Source of the DNA: Halorubrum distributum JCM 10118
GTDB lineage: Archaea; Halobacteriota; Halobacteria; Halobacteriales; Haloferacaceae
NCBI RefSeq assembly: GCF_000337335.1
Contig: NZ_AOJN01000047.1
Location: 98,636-162,635 of the forward strand
Length of the DNA stretch: 64,000 nt
Direction: 5' to 3'
Part shown: piece by piece, positions 51,129 to 59,661 of the stretch
How positions within the stretch are numbered: the stretch's first letter is position 1
Layout of the letters: every line of letters starts with the position of its first letter
Notes under the pieces: generated by a model
What the model was told of the DNA's origin: nothing
Database searches by the model: none
Seen by the model: the letters and a program-made list of their open reading frames with translations, nothing else
Made by a program: the position numbers and the translations under genes

Positions 51129-52262
51129 TTAAGCGACTGCGGCCGCGATCTCCTCGTCGGTGAGGAACACGTCCTCGCCGGTCTCCACGTCGAACAGGTG
51201 GAGGTCCGTCTCCTCGAAGACGACGCCGACCTCGTCGCCCGCCTCGGGCTGGACGTTCGCGGGCGCCCGCGCGAGGAAGTCGTCGTTCACGTCGAGGTGG
51301 ACGTAGTTGTCGGAGCCGATCGGCTCGACGACTTCGACGGTCGCGGTCAGCGTCTCCTCGCCGGTCGGATCCTCGACGATCCCGATGTTCTCGGGGCGGA
51401 TCCCGAGCGTGTACGGACCGCTTTCGAGGTCGTGGCCCGCGACGTAGTCGCGGGTGAGTGTGAACGCGAGCCCCGAGGACTCGTCGCGGATCGTCGCCGA
51501 GGTCCCGTCCGTCTCCACGTCGACGTCGAGGAAGTTCATCGACGGCGAGCCGATGAAGCCGGCGACGAACTTGTTCACGGGGTTCTGGTACACCTCGGTG
51601 GGCGCCCCGACCTGCTGGAGCTCGCCGTCGTTCAGGATGGCGAGGCGGTCGCCCATCGTCATCGCCTCCTCCTGGTCGTGGGTGACGTACATCGCGGTCA
51701 CGCCGAACTCCTTCTGGAGCTTCTGGATCTCCGCGCGCATCTCCGTGCGGAGCTTCGCGTCGAGGTTCGAGAGCGGCTCGTCGAAGAGGAACACCTCGGG
51801 CTCGCGCGCGATGGCGCGGCCGAGCGCGACGCGCTGCTTCTGCCCGCCGGAGAGCTCGTCGGGCTTGTCGTCGAGGAGGTCCGCGATGCCCATCATCTCC
51901 GCCATCTCGCGGACGCGCTCGTGGCGCTCCTCGGTCGTCATGTCGGTGCTCATCTTGAGCCCGAACGCCATGTTCTCGCGGACCGTCTTGTGCGGGTATA
52001 AGGCGTAGTTCTGGAACACCATCGCGACGGGACGCTCCTTCGCGTGGATGTCGGTGACGTCCTCGTCGTCGAAGCTGACGGTGCCGGACGTCGGCTCTTC
52101 GAGCCCCGCGACCATCCGGAGCGTGGTCGTCTTCCCGCAGCCCGACGGCCCGACCACGGTCACGAACTCGCCGTCGTCGATCTCCAAGTCGAGGTCGTCG
52201 ACGGCGACGATCGTTCCTCGGTCGAACTCCTTCCGGAGCGTGTCGAGCGTGACGCGTGCCAT
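51129..52262 (-). CDS. MalK/UgpC-type sugar ABC transporter ATP-binding protein
   Basis: The product has 377 residues. Walker A GPSGCGKTT (about 39-47), Q-loop VFQNYALYPHKTV, signature LSGGQKQRVALGRA, Walker B EVFLFDEPLSNLDAKLRTEM and H-loop VTHDQEEAMTMGD. The C-terminal TOBE/regulatory domain (about 240-377; GIRPENIGIVEDPTGEETL) is that of multiple-sugar importers. It is divergent from the binding-protein and permease genes and shares their promoter region. Energises uptake through the MalFG-like pair. Confidence 0.93.
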   Translation of the reverse strand: MARVTLDTLRKEFDRGTIVAVDDLDLEIDDGEFVTVVGPSGCGKTTTLRMVAGLEEPTSGTVSFDDEDVTDIHAKERPVAMVFQNYALYPHKTVRENMAFGLKMSTDMTTEERHERVREMAEMMGIADLLDDKPDELSGGQKQRVALGRAIAREPEVFLFDEPLSNLDAKLRTEMRAEIQKLQKEFGVTAMYVTHDQEEAMTMGDRLAILNDGELQQVGAPTEVYQNPVNKFVAGFIGSPSMNFLDVDVETDGTSATIRDESSGLAFTLTRDYVAGHDLESGPYTLGIRPENIGIVEDPTGEETLTATVEVVEPIGSDNYVHLDVNDDFLARAPANVQPEAGDEVGVVFEETDLHLFDVETGEDVFLTDEEIAAAVA

Positions 52263-52390
52263 TTCCCTGAAGACCGGTCCGCTGGCATATGAGTTCTTTG
52301 CTGTTTTTCTGATATATGGTGAACAATCTCTTCTCAAATATTGGCCATTCCCGGCGATCGAGTCGATCGTCGATCGTCACAGTCGACAGG

Positions 52391-52408
52391 GATCGATCCG
52401 GATCGATC
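52391..52408. promoter_or_regulatory. Perfect 18-bp palindrome in the ABC transporter divergent promoter
   Basis: GATCGATCCGGATCGATC is self-complementary over all 18 bases. It lies between the divergent ATPase and binding-protein genes, about 30 bases upstream of the TATA box of the latter. It is preceded by another GATCG-rich stretch (52352-52374). It is a likely operator for a sugar-responsive regulator, which I cannot name. Methylation-prone GATC content is also high. Confidence 0.5.
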
Positions 52409-52436
52409 GGGACGTACCCCAAACACTAAATGTATG

Positions 52437-52446
52437 AAAATATAAT
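52437..52446 (+). promoter_or_regulatory. TATA box of the solute-binding protein gene
   Basis: AAAATATAAT lies 21-30 bases before the ATG at 52467, giving a near-leaderless transcript for the binding protein and permease operon. Confidence 0.5.
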
Positions 52447-52466
52447 TCATCATTTGTTCTGGACAC

Positions 52467-53744
52467 ATGAACGAGAAACGTAGAACGCTGCTCAAGGCGA
52501 TGGGGGGAACGACTGCGCTCGCGGGCCTCGCGGGCTGTATCAGCACCGGCGGCGACGGCGGCGACGGCTCCGACGGCGGGGACGGATCGGACGGCAGCGA
52601 CGGCTCCGACGGCGGCACCACCGGCTCCGCGCGGCTGTGGACCGACCTCACCGACGCCGAAGACGAGGCCATTACCGACTACATCGATCAGTACGAGTCG
52701 GAGACGGGCAACACGATCAATAAAGAGGCGCCCGGCGGCGAGCTGGACCAGCAGCTCGAAACCGCGATTCCGGCCGGCGACGGTCCCGACTCGTGGATCT
52801 GGGCGCACGACTGGGTCGGTCGGTTCGCGGTCCGCGAGGACCCGCCGTTCCTCTACGACGCGAGCGACGACGTCGATGTCTCGCTCGACAGCTACACCGA
52901 GACCGCACAGCGGGCGGCCCAGTTCGACGGTGGGCTCTACGGCCTGCCGTTCGCCTCGGAGACCGCCGCGCTGTACTACAACGCCGACATGGTCGACGAG
53001 CCGCCGGAGACCTTAGAGGAGATGGTTGCGCTCATGGAGGAGCACCACGATCCCGAAAACGGTCAGTACGGGCTCTCCTTCCCTGGCGTTGACCCGTATC
53101 AGGCGAGCGGGTTCATTCAGGCGTATGGCGGCGACCTTTTCGACGAGGGCACCCTCGAAGTCGGCGTCGACAGCGACGCATGTAAGCAGGGTATGGACGC
53201 ACTCGAAACGCTCTACGAGTACATGCCCGCCGATCCGGGCTACGAGTCACAGATCGTCGCGTTCTCGGACGGGCTCGCACCGTTCGCGATCAACGGTCCG
53301 TGGGCGCTCAGCAATCTTCAGGATGACGTCGACAACCTCGGCGTCACAACGCTGCCGACCGTCGACGGGAACCACCCGCGCTCGTACTCCGGCATCCAGC
53401 TGTTCTACTTCTCGTCGATGCTGGCCGACGCCGACCAGTCCACGGTCGACGCCGCGACCGGTCTCGCCGAGTGGTACACCACGAACGAGGAGATAATCCA
53501 GACCAACGCCGCAGAGCAGGGGTACATCCCGGTCTTGACCGACGTCGTCGGCAACGGCGACCTCTCGTCCGAGGTCCAGGCGTTCGCCCAGCAGGTCGAA
53601 CACGGCGTCCCGATGCCGAGTCACCCGGACATGAACAGCGTCTGGACGCCCGTGACGGAGGCGCTGGAGCGCGTATTCAACGGCGAACAGGACAGCGACG
53701 CCGCACTCGACCAGGCCGCCTCCGAGATCCGGGAGGCGCTGTAG
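52467..53744 (+). CDS. Family 1 extracellular sugar-binding lipoprotein (MalE-like)
   Basis: The product has 425 residues. The signal peptide has KRRTLLKAMGGTTALAGLAGC with a TAT-like start and lipobox LAGC, so Cys near residue 22 is the lipid anchor. A Gly/Asp/Ser-rich linker (about 26-55) follows. The domain matches maltose-type binding proteins: SARLWTDLTDAEDEAITDYI, DSWIWAHDWVGRFAVREDPP, YGLPFASETAALYYNADMVD and AINGPWALSNLQDDVDNLGV. Likely ligand: maltose, maltodextrin or another oligosaccharide. First gene of a three-gene plus-strand unit. Confidence 0.92.
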   Translation: MNEKRRTLLKAMGGTTALAGLAGCISTGGDGGDGSDGGDGSDGSDGSDGGTTGSARLWTDLTDAEDEAITDYIDQYESETGNTINKEAPGGELDQQLETAIPAGDGPDSWIWAHDWVGRFAVREDPPFLYDASDDVDVSLDSYTETAQRAAQFDGGLYGLPFASETAALYYNADMVDEPPETLEEMVALMEEHHDPENGQYGLSFPGVDPYQASGFIQAYGGDLFDEGTLEVGVDSDACKQGMDALETLYEYMPADPGYESQIVAFSDGLAPFAINGPWALSNLQDDVDNLGVTTLPTVDGNHPRSYSGIQLFYFSSMLADADQSTVDAATGLAEWYTTNEEIIQTNAAEQGYIPVLTDVVGNGDLSSEVQAFAQQVEHGVPMPSHPDMNSVWTPVTEALERVFNGEQDSDAALDQAASEIREAL

Positions 53745-53759
53745 GCCCCGCTCGGAGCG

Positions 53760-54755
53760 ATGGCCTCTTCGCAACCCGGAACCGGCGTGAGCGGACTGGC
53801 GCGCCTCCGGTCGGCGCTGCCGTTCTCCAGTCGCGACTGGGGGCTGCTCCTCGTCGCGCCCGGCATGATCCTCTTTTCGAGCTTCATGCTGTACCCCATC
53901 TTCTACCTCTTCTATATCTCGCTCACCGACGCCACGTTCGCCGGGTCGGTGATCGGCGGCGGCGCCGAGCTGATCGGGCTGGCGAACTACGCCCAACTGA
54001 TCAGCGACCCGCAGTTCCGCACGTCGATGGGAGTGACGTGGCTGTTCGTCGCCGTCTCGCTCGTCGTCAAGGTGTTCCTCGCCGTGGGGATCGCCCTCCT
54101 GCTGAACCACGTTCGGGTCGCCGGCAAGCGCTACATGCGCGCGGCGGTGATCGTCCCGCTGGGGTTCCCCGGCATCTTCACGATCACCGTCTGGCGCGGG
54201 ATGTTCAGCGACGCGCGCTACGGCGTGTTCAACACCATCCTTGGCCGGTACAACGAGTTCATGTCGTCGCTGTCGGCCCCGCAGGCCCTGCTGTTCGACG
54301 TGCCGATCGGGTTCCTTAGCGGCCGCTGGGAGGCGTTCTTCGCGTACGTCACCACGGAGGTGTGGCTGGCGTACCCGTTCATGGTGATCATCATCGTGAG
54401 CGCGCTTCAGGACGTGCCCAAGTCGCTCCACGAGGCGGCAATGGTCGACGGGGCGGGCGCGCTCCAGCGGTTCCGCACCGTGACGCTGCCCGCGATCAAG
54501 GGGCCGGTGCTGTTCGCGTCGATCCTCACGGCCGCGACGTCGTTCCAGCAGTTCCTGATCCCGTGGGTGTTCAACCAGGGAGGGCCGTCGAGACAGAACG
54601 AGCTGATCATCGTGTACGGCTACCGCGAGGCGATCACGTTCAACCAGTTCGGCCTGTCGGCCGCAATCTTGATCGTCGGGATCGGGTTCGTCGGGCTGTT
54701 CATGTACGCCGCCGTGCGCTACGGCGGCCTCGCCGAGGGGGTGGGTGACGAATGA
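53760..54755 (+). CDS. Sugar ABC transporter permease, MalF/UgpA-type
   Basis: The product has 331 residues. Six core helices are seen, beginning SRDWGLLLVAPGMILFSSFM. The ATPase-contact EAA loop is EAAMVDGAGALQRFRTVTLP. MalF-like additional loops are short (DATFAGSVIGGGAELIGLAN). It begins 16 bases after the binding-protein stop, and its stop overlaps the next permease start (ATGA, 54752-54755). Confidence 0.92.
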   Translation: MASSQPGTGVSGLARLRSALPFSSRDWGLLLVAPGMILFSSFMLYPIFYLFYISLTDATFAGSVIGGGAELIGLANYAQLISDPQFRTSMGVTWLFVAVSLVVKVFLAVGIALLLNHVRVAGKRYMRAAVIVPLGFPGIFTITVWRGMFSDARYGVFNTILGRYNEFMSSLSAPQALLFDVPIGFLSGRWEAFFAYVTTEVWLAYPFMVIIIVSALQDVPKSLHEAAMVDGAGALQRFRTVTLPAIKGPVLFASILTAATSFQQFLIPWVFNQGGPSRQNELIIVYGYREAITFNQFGLSAAILIVGIGFVGLFMYAAVRYGGLAEGVGDE

Positions 54756-55855
54756 GCTCCCGAGACTCCGCGGCCGGGCTGGCCGCGTCCGCGACCGCGC
54801 TGGTCGCCTCCGTGGTCGGCATGGTCCGCGCGAAGCTCGTCGCGCTCGTCACCGCGCCCAAGCGGTTCGCCGTGATGGTCCAGCGGGCGATATACGACGT
54901 CCGCACGGGGAAACGCAGCACGTGGGACGTTGCGAAAAGCGTCCTGATGACGCTGTTCGGCCTCGCGATGGTGCTCGTGCTGCTGTTCCCGCTGTTCTGG
55001 ATCACGACTGCGTCGCTCGCGGAGGGGTCACGGCTGTTCAACACGAGCGGCATCTTCCCGGACCCGTCGACGTACAACCTCGGCGCGTATCGGTGGGTGA
55101 TATTCGAGTCCGACTTCTTCTTCGTCGACGGCGACTGGGGGTACCCCCAGCTGGTCCTCGGCGGCGGGGATGGGCTCGTCAGCTTCCGGTGGGCCGGCAC
55201 GGAGACCGGTCCCGGGGCCGTGTTCAACAGCCTCTACATCGTCAGCGTGACGCTCGCGGCCGGGTTCGGGATGATCGTCCCGGCGGCGTACGCGTTCTCG
55301 CGCCGGCAGTTCGTCGGCCGCAAGCGCATCCTCTACGGCTACGTCCTCTTCACCCAGATCGGCGCCGGCCTATCGATCGCGACGCTCGTGGCGCTGTACT
55401 CGCTGTTCAGCACCTACGGGCTCACGAACAACCTGTTCGTCCTCGGGCTGTTCTACGCCGCGGGGGCGATCCCGTTCAACACGTGGCTGCTGAAGACGTA
55501 CATGGACAACATCCCCGTCTCCTACGAGGAGGCGGCGATGGTCGACGGCGCGAGCTTCCTCGACACGATCCGGGAGGTGATCCTCCCGCTGACGAAGCCG
55601 GGGCTCGCCGTCGTGCTCATCTTCGTCTGGCTCGCCGGCTGGAACGAGTTCATCATCGCGCAGACGCTGCTCCGCCCCGAGAACTACCCGCTGTCGGTGG
55701 AGCTGTACAACATCGCGACCGAGGGCCGGTTCTCGACGCCGTGGACGCGGTTCGCGGCGTTCGCGAACCTGTTCGCGCTGCCGGTCGCGATCGTCTACTT
55801 CGCGGCCCAGCGCTCCGTCGAGGACGGGCTCTCGTTCGGCGGGATGGAAGGATAA
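54752..55855 (+). CDS. Sugar ABC transporter permease, MalG/UgpE-type
   Basis: The product has 367 residues. An N-terminal cytoplasmic extension (about 60 residues, ATALVASVVGMVRAKLVALV then a basic stretch) precedes six helices. EAA loop: EEAAMVDGASFLDTIREVIL. An insertion between helix 1 and 2 (about 105-145; ESDFFFVDGDWGYPQ) may face the binding protein. The typical MalG C-terminus (LSVELYNIATEGRFSTPWTR) is present. It completes the importer with the MalF-like and MalK-like proteins. Confidence 0.92.
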   Translation: MSSRDSAAGLAASATALVASVVGMVRAKLVALVTAPKRFAVMVQRAIYDVRTGKRSTWDVAKSVLMTLFGLAMVLVLLFPLFWITTASLAEGSRLFNTSGIFPDPSTYNLGAYRWVIFESDFFFVDGDWGYPQLVLGGGDGLVSFRWAGTETGPGAVFNSLYIVSVTLAAGFGMIVPAAYAFSRRQFVGRKRILYGYVLFTQIGAGLSIATLVALYSLFSTYGLTNNLFVLGLFYAAGAIPFNTWLLKTYMDNIPVSYEEAAMVDGASFLDTIREVILPLTKPGLAVVLIFVWLAGWNEFIIAQTLLRPENYPLSVELYNIATEGRFSTPWTRFAAFANLFALPVAIVYFAAQRSVEDGLSFGGMEG

Positions 55856-55965
55856 CGGACCGAGCGCGGTCCGCCTTCGGCCGATCTACGGTTCTCGTCT
55901 CTCGTTTTCGCGGTTCTCGTTTTCGCGCAGTCTTTCCCCCTGATCGATCCGGCCCGCGGTCGATC

Positions 55966-56095
55966 GTCGACACCGCCCCGCTCCGCACGGCACCTCACGC
56001 CTCCCCAGCCTCGCGGTTCGCGCTCTCCGAGCGCTCACCGCTCCCTCGCGCGTGCGACTCGCGCCCAGTGGGCGCTCGTCGGCACGCGCCACCGC
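55966..56095 (-). repeat. Modular structured repeat, copy H (5' part only)
   Basis: Minus orientation. H1 (56048-56095; GTGCCGAC-GA-GCGCCC-ACT-GGGCGC-GA-GTCGCAC) and H2 (GCGGT-GA-GCGCTC-GGA-GAGCGC-GA-ACCGC) are complete. They are followed by GAGGCTGGGGAGGCGTGAGG and a degenerate start of the core; the sequence then stops matching before GGGACTCAAAGGGG. No H3 and no 57-bp modules. No TATA box before H1. A natural truncation showing that H1-H2 with the first core motif can exist alone. Confidence 0.6.
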
Positions 56096-56140
56096 GAAAC
56101 CGTTCCGAAAAGAGCCGCAGTCGGCCCGAACCGCCTCCGC

Positions 56141-57172
56141 TCAGTCGTCGGCGGTCGGCGTCGGCGCCTCGCCACCGAGTCGCTCGCGGTCGTGGTCGGC
56201 CTCGAAGTCGAGGTCGGGGCCGCGCGCGATGATGCCCGAGGGGGTCACGTCCGGGTGCGTGGTGTAGTAGTGCTCCTTGATGTGGGCTATGTTCACCGTC
56301 TCCGCGACGCCCGGCGTCTGGTAGAGGTCGCGCAGGTACGGCCAGAGGTTGTCGTACTGGTGGACGAACTGCCGGTTGCACATGAAGTGGGTGTGGTACA
56401 CCTGATCGAAGCGGACCAGCGTGGTGAACATGCAGATGTCCGCCTCCGTCAGGGAGTCGCCGACGAGGTAGCGCTGGTCAGCGAGCCGCTCGTCGTAGGC
56501 GTCGAGCGCGCCGAACAGATCGTCGATCGCCTCCTCGTATGCGCTCTGCGAGGTGGCGAAGCCGGCGCGGTAGACGCCGTTGTTGATCGGCTCGTAGATG
56601 TCGGTAATGACCTCGTCGACGTCCGCGACGGTCGCGTCGTCGTCAGCATCCGGGAGCAGCGAGACGCCGTTCCCGAGGTCGGCGAACGCGGTCGAGAGCA
56701 TCCGGAGGATCTCGCGCGACTCGTTGTTGACGATCGTCTCCTCCTCGGTGTCCCACAGCACGGGGACGGTCACCCGGCAGGTGGCGTCGGGGTCGGCCGC
56801 CACGTACAGCTCGCGGAGGTAGTCGCTGTCGTGGAGGTGGTCGGGCGTGCAGCCGTCCTTCTCCGGGGTGAACTGCCAGCCGTCCTCGTCGCGGTAGGGG
56901 TCGACGACCGAGACGCCGATCGCGTCCTCGAGGCCGAGCAGCGACCGCGCGAGCAGCGTGCGGTGGGCCCACGGGCAGGCGTACGAGACGTACAGGTGGT
57001 ACCGGCCGGCCTCCGGCTGGAAGCGCTCGTCGGGCTCCGCGTCGACGTGGCCGGGCACGTCGCTGCCCGCGATCCAGTTCCGGAAGGTCGTCTCGCCGCG
57101 CTGGAACGCGCCCTCCTCGTCGGTCGTCTCGTAGGTATCCGTCCGCCACTCGCCGTTCACGAGCTGATTCAT
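56141..57172 (-). CDS. Glutathionyl-hydroquinone reductase-like protein (ECM4/YqjG, GST omega class)
   Basis: The product has 343 residues from the ATG at 57172 (MNQLVNGEWR); a GTG three codons upstream is less likely. The active-site motif YVSYACPWAHRTLLARSLLG has the catalytic Cys of the PWAHR group. VTVPVLWDTEEETIVNNES and LTEADICMFTTLVRFDQVYH match the GST fold and the ECM4-type dimer region. Bacterial homologues reduce glutathionyl-hydroquinones; haloarchaea have gamma-glutamylcysteine instead, so the thiol is likely different. TATA-like CGTTATAC about 25-32 bases upstream. Confidence 0.88.
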   Translation of the reverse strand: MNQLVNGEWRTDTYETTDEEGAFQRGETTFRNWIAGSDVPGHVDAEPDERFQPEAGRYHLYVSYACPWAHRTLLARSLLGLEDAIGVSVVDPYRDEDGWQFTPEKDGCTPDHLHDSDYLRELYVAADPDATCRVTVPVLWDTEEETIVNNESREILRMLSTAFADLGNGVSLLPDADDDATVADVDEVITDIYEPINNGVYRAGFATSQSAYEEAIDDLFGALDAYDERLADQRYLVGDSLTEADICMFTTLVRFDQVYHTHFMCNRQFVHQYDNLWPYLRDLYQTPGVAETVNIAHIKEHYYTTHPDVTPSGIIARGPDLDFEADHDRERLGGEAPTPTADD

Positions 57173-57265
57173 GTCTCTCACGTGGGCCTCCGTCCGTATA
57201 ACGTGGGCGGGGACACGCGTGTCACCCGTCGACCGGGGAGCGAACCGCCGGATTCCGATCCCCGC

Positions 57266-58030
57266 CTACTCGTAGACGCTCACGTCGTCGAACCGCCCCT
57301 CGTAGGCGACGTTCGACGGGAGCGTCGGCTCGTTGCCCGAGAGGAACATCCGGTCGAGCTTCGCCCACGTGTTCTCGTAAGCGAGGTGCGCGAACTCCAC
57401 GAGCCCGCGGAGCTGGTGGCCGGCGCCGCCGCGGTGGATCACCGTCCGGGGACGCCGTTCGCGGAACGCCCGCGCAACCGCCTCGGCGTCGTCGAGGTCG
57501 CCCTCGAAGGCGGTCCACGCCTCGCCGACCGTGCCCGTGAGGTGGGCGTACGACGAGCCGAACCCGGCGCAGCCGGTCTCTTCCGCGGTCCGGCGCGCCC
57601 GGGAGTTCTGATGAGGGAGCAGCTTCGTGTTGTACGTCTCGATCGCGTCGAGCCGTGCGGCGTGCGCGTCGACCTCGGGGCGCGTGAGCGAGATGGTGGC
57701 GAAGCCGGGATGCGGGACGAGGACCGCCGCGTCCTGCCGCTCGAACTCGGCCATTGCGCCCTCGAAGGTGATGTAGTCTGGGACCGGGTCGGAGAGCCCG
57801 AGCACGAGGAGGTGGCGCCGGTTCCCCCAGTCGCCGGTGAACACCTCGCGGGCGGGGACGACGGTCAGCTCGTCGTCGGTGTACCGCGCCGCGCGCTCGC
57901 GGATCGTCGGGAGGCGCGTGAAGTGGGGCGCGTACACGAGCGCGTCGATCCCGCGATCTTTCGCGCGGGCGACGACCTCGTCGTCGAGCACCTTGACGTG
58001 GGCGTCGACGCGCGTTTGCGGTCGGGTCAC
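57266..58030 (-). CDS. PHP-domain-like phosphoesterase
   Basis: The product has 254 residues with the GTG at 58028-58030 (MTRPQTRVDAHVKVLDDEV); longer starts (TTG at 58057) lack support. The HxH motif reads RVDAHVKV, not HxH, so one metal ligand is changed. VLVPHPGFATISL, NSRARRTAEETGCAGFGSSY and HLAYENTWAKLDRMFLSGNE follow the family. Activity is uncertain because the first histidine pair is incomplete (DAHV). No operon partner. Confidence 0.65.
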   Translation of the reverse strand: MTRPQTRVDAHVKVLDDEVVARAKDRGIDALVYAPHFTRLPTIRERAARYTDDELTVVPAREVFTGDWGNRRHLLVLGLSDPVPDYITFEGAMAEFERQDAAVLVPHPGFATISLTRPEVDAHAARLDAIETYNTKLLPHQNSRARRTAEETGCAGFGSSYAHLTGTVGEAWTAFEGDLDDAEAVARAFRERRPRTVIHRGGAGHQLRGLVEFAHLAYENTWAKLDRMFLSGNEPTLPSNVAYEGRFDDVSVYE

Positions 58031-58191
58031 GGTCGGACGGTCGTCGCGGCGGCGCAAAGACGTATCGTTCGACGACGACGGTGCCGCGACCGCGGGCGGG
58101 GACGGTCACGGCGGCGAACACCGGCCGCCGCCGGGAGGAGCTCTCGACGGCTTGGGAAACCGTTAATCCCCCTCGGGCGAGAGTTCGGGGT

Positions 58192-58491
58192 ATGGCCCCT
58201 CGCTGGACGTGCGGCATCGGCGACTGCGACGCCGCCTTCGACGACGTGGAGGCGGCGATCGTCCACCAGACGAACGAGCATCAGCGCCACGAGTGCAAGG
58301 TCTGCGGCACCATCGTCCCGGACGGCTACTTCGCGATCCGCCACGCGTTCGACGAGCACACCCGGGCGGAGTTCGTCCGCGCGTACGACGCCGACTCGGC
58401 GGCGGTCCGCCGCCGCGAGGAGATCAAAGGCGAGATCGAGTCGGCGGCCGACCTCCAACGGGTCGTCGAGGAGCTCGACCGGGGCGTCTGA
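58192..58491 (+). CDS. Small C2H2/C2C2-type zinc-finger protein (DUF7565-like)
   Basis: The product has 99 residues. APRWTCGIGDCDAAFDDVEA with HQTNEHQRHEC resembles a C2H2 finger. KVCGTIVPDGYFAIRHAFDE and HTRAEFVRAYDADSAAVRRR form a second CxxC..H..H motif. The C-terminus is a charged helix. It may bind nucleic acid. TATA-like CGTTAATC (about 58161-58168) 24-31 bases upstream of the ATG. Function unknown. Confidence 0.7.
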   Translation: MAPRWTCGIGDCDAAFDDVEAAIVHQTNEHQRHECKVCGTIVPDGYFAIRHAFDEHTRAEFVRAYDADSAAVRRREEIKGEIESAADLQRVVEELDRGV

Positions 58492-58496
58492 CATAG

Positions 58497-58589
58497 CTCC
58501 CGAGCCTGACCTCCCGAGCCTGACCTCCTGAGCCCAACCTTCTGAGCCACCTCCCGAGCCCGACCTCCCGAACGCGACCTCTCCTCGAC
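58497..58589 (+). repeat. 14-bp imperfect tandem repeat between the zinc-finger and arginase genes
   Basis: Units of CTCCCGAGCCTGAC start at 58497 and 58511 (identical), then 58525, 58539 (12 bp), 58551 and 58565 with 1-4 changes, and a last partial copy. The region lies between convergent genes, in no reading frame of either. A slippage-derived satellite that may act as a two-sided transcript end. Confidence 0.65.
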
Positions 58590-58603
58590 TCCCCGACCGC
58601 GAT

Positions 58604-59509
58604 TCACAAGACCCGCTTCCCGAACGCGCTCGCCGCCAGCTCCGTCGCCAGCTCGGCCGTCTCGTTGTGCTGGTCCAGCGTCGGGTTCACCTCGACGATC
58701 TCCATCGAGCGGAGCGCGTCCGTCTCGTCGACGATCTCCATCGCGCTGTGCGCCTCGCGGTAGGTGACGCCGCCGCGGACCGGCGTCCCGACGCCGGGCG
58801 CGGCGTTCGGGTCGAGGAAGTCCAGGTCGAGGCTGACGTGGATCCCGTCGACGCCGTCCGCGGCGACTTCGAGCGCCTCCTCCGTGACCTCCGTGATCCC
58901 CCGCTCGTCGATGTCGGACATCGTGTACGCGGCGAAGCCGCGCTCTCGGATTAGCTCCGCCTCCGCCCCGTCGACCGACCGGAGCCCGACGAGGGCGACG
59001 TTCTCCGGCGAGAGCCCCGCCGCGTTCGCCCACTCGGTGTCCGCGAACTCGTCGATCCCGAGCGCGGCAGCCAGCGGCATCCCGTGGACGTTGCCGGACG
59101 GCGTCGTCGCGGGGGTGTTGAGGTCGGCGTGCGCGTCGAACCAGACGGCGCCGATCTCCGCGTCGCGTGCCGATCCGGAGAGGCTCCCGATGGCGATGGA
59201 GTGGTCGCCGCCGAGCGCCAGCGGCACCTCGCCGGCGTCGAGCGTCGCGGCGACCTCGTCGCCGAGCCGCCGGCAGACGTCGGCCGTCTCGCGGAGGAAC
59301 TTCGCTTTCCCCTCGCTGGGCGCGTCCGCGTCGGGGTCGCGCTCCTCCGCCCGGGGGACGAGGAGGTCGCCCGCGTCGACGGTCTCGACGCCCGCGCCGG
59401 CGAGCTGGTCGGCGAGCCCGCCGTACCGGATCGCCGACGGTCCCATGTCGACCCCGCGTCGGTTCGCCCCGTAGTCGGTCGGCGCGCCGATGATCCTGAC
59501 CGTGTTCAT
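58604..59509 (-). CDS. Arginase/agmatinase-family ureohydrolase
   Basis: The product has 301 residues. Binuclear-manganese motifs: LALGGDHSIAIG, WFDAHADLNTP and VSLDLDFLDPNAAPGVGTP. NTVRIIGAPTDYGANRRGVD and SGNVHGMPLAAALG fit arginase (rocF-like) more than agmatinase. It hydrolyses arginine to ornithine and urea, or a related guanidino compound. The ATG at 59509 is supported by the NTVRIIG start. The frame extends upstream without support. Confidence 0.88.
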   Translation of the reverse strand: MNTVRIIGAPTDYGANRRGVDMGPSAIRYGGLADQLAGAGVETVDAGDLLVPRAEERDPDADAPSEGKAKFLRETADVCRRLGDEVAATLDAGEVPLALGGDHSIAIGSLSGSARDAEIGAVWFDAHADLNTPATTPSGNVHGMPLAAALGIDEFADTEWANAAGLSPENVALVGLRSVDGAEAELIRERGFAAYTMSDIDERGITEVTEEALEVAADGVDGIHVSLDLDFLDPNAAPGVGTPVRGGVTYREAHSAMEIVDETDALRSMEIVEVNPTLDQHNETAELATELAASAFGKRVL

Positions 59510-59661
59510 ACCGGCAACGCGGCGCGCCGGCGCTTCAATGGTGGGGATCGACGCGCCCGCCGCGGGTCGACGCGCCCGCGCCGCGCTCGAACGCCGTTGG
59601 TCCCCCGCTCTCGCCTCGCCGGATCGGACATCGTTTTGCGCCCGGCCCGCCACGGGGGACC

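Noticed and set aside
2958..56095. Interpretation of the dispersed elements as ordinary insertion sequences
   Set aside because: No transposase, no clear terminal inverted repeats or target duplications were seen. A transposase-dependent non-autonomous element remains possible.
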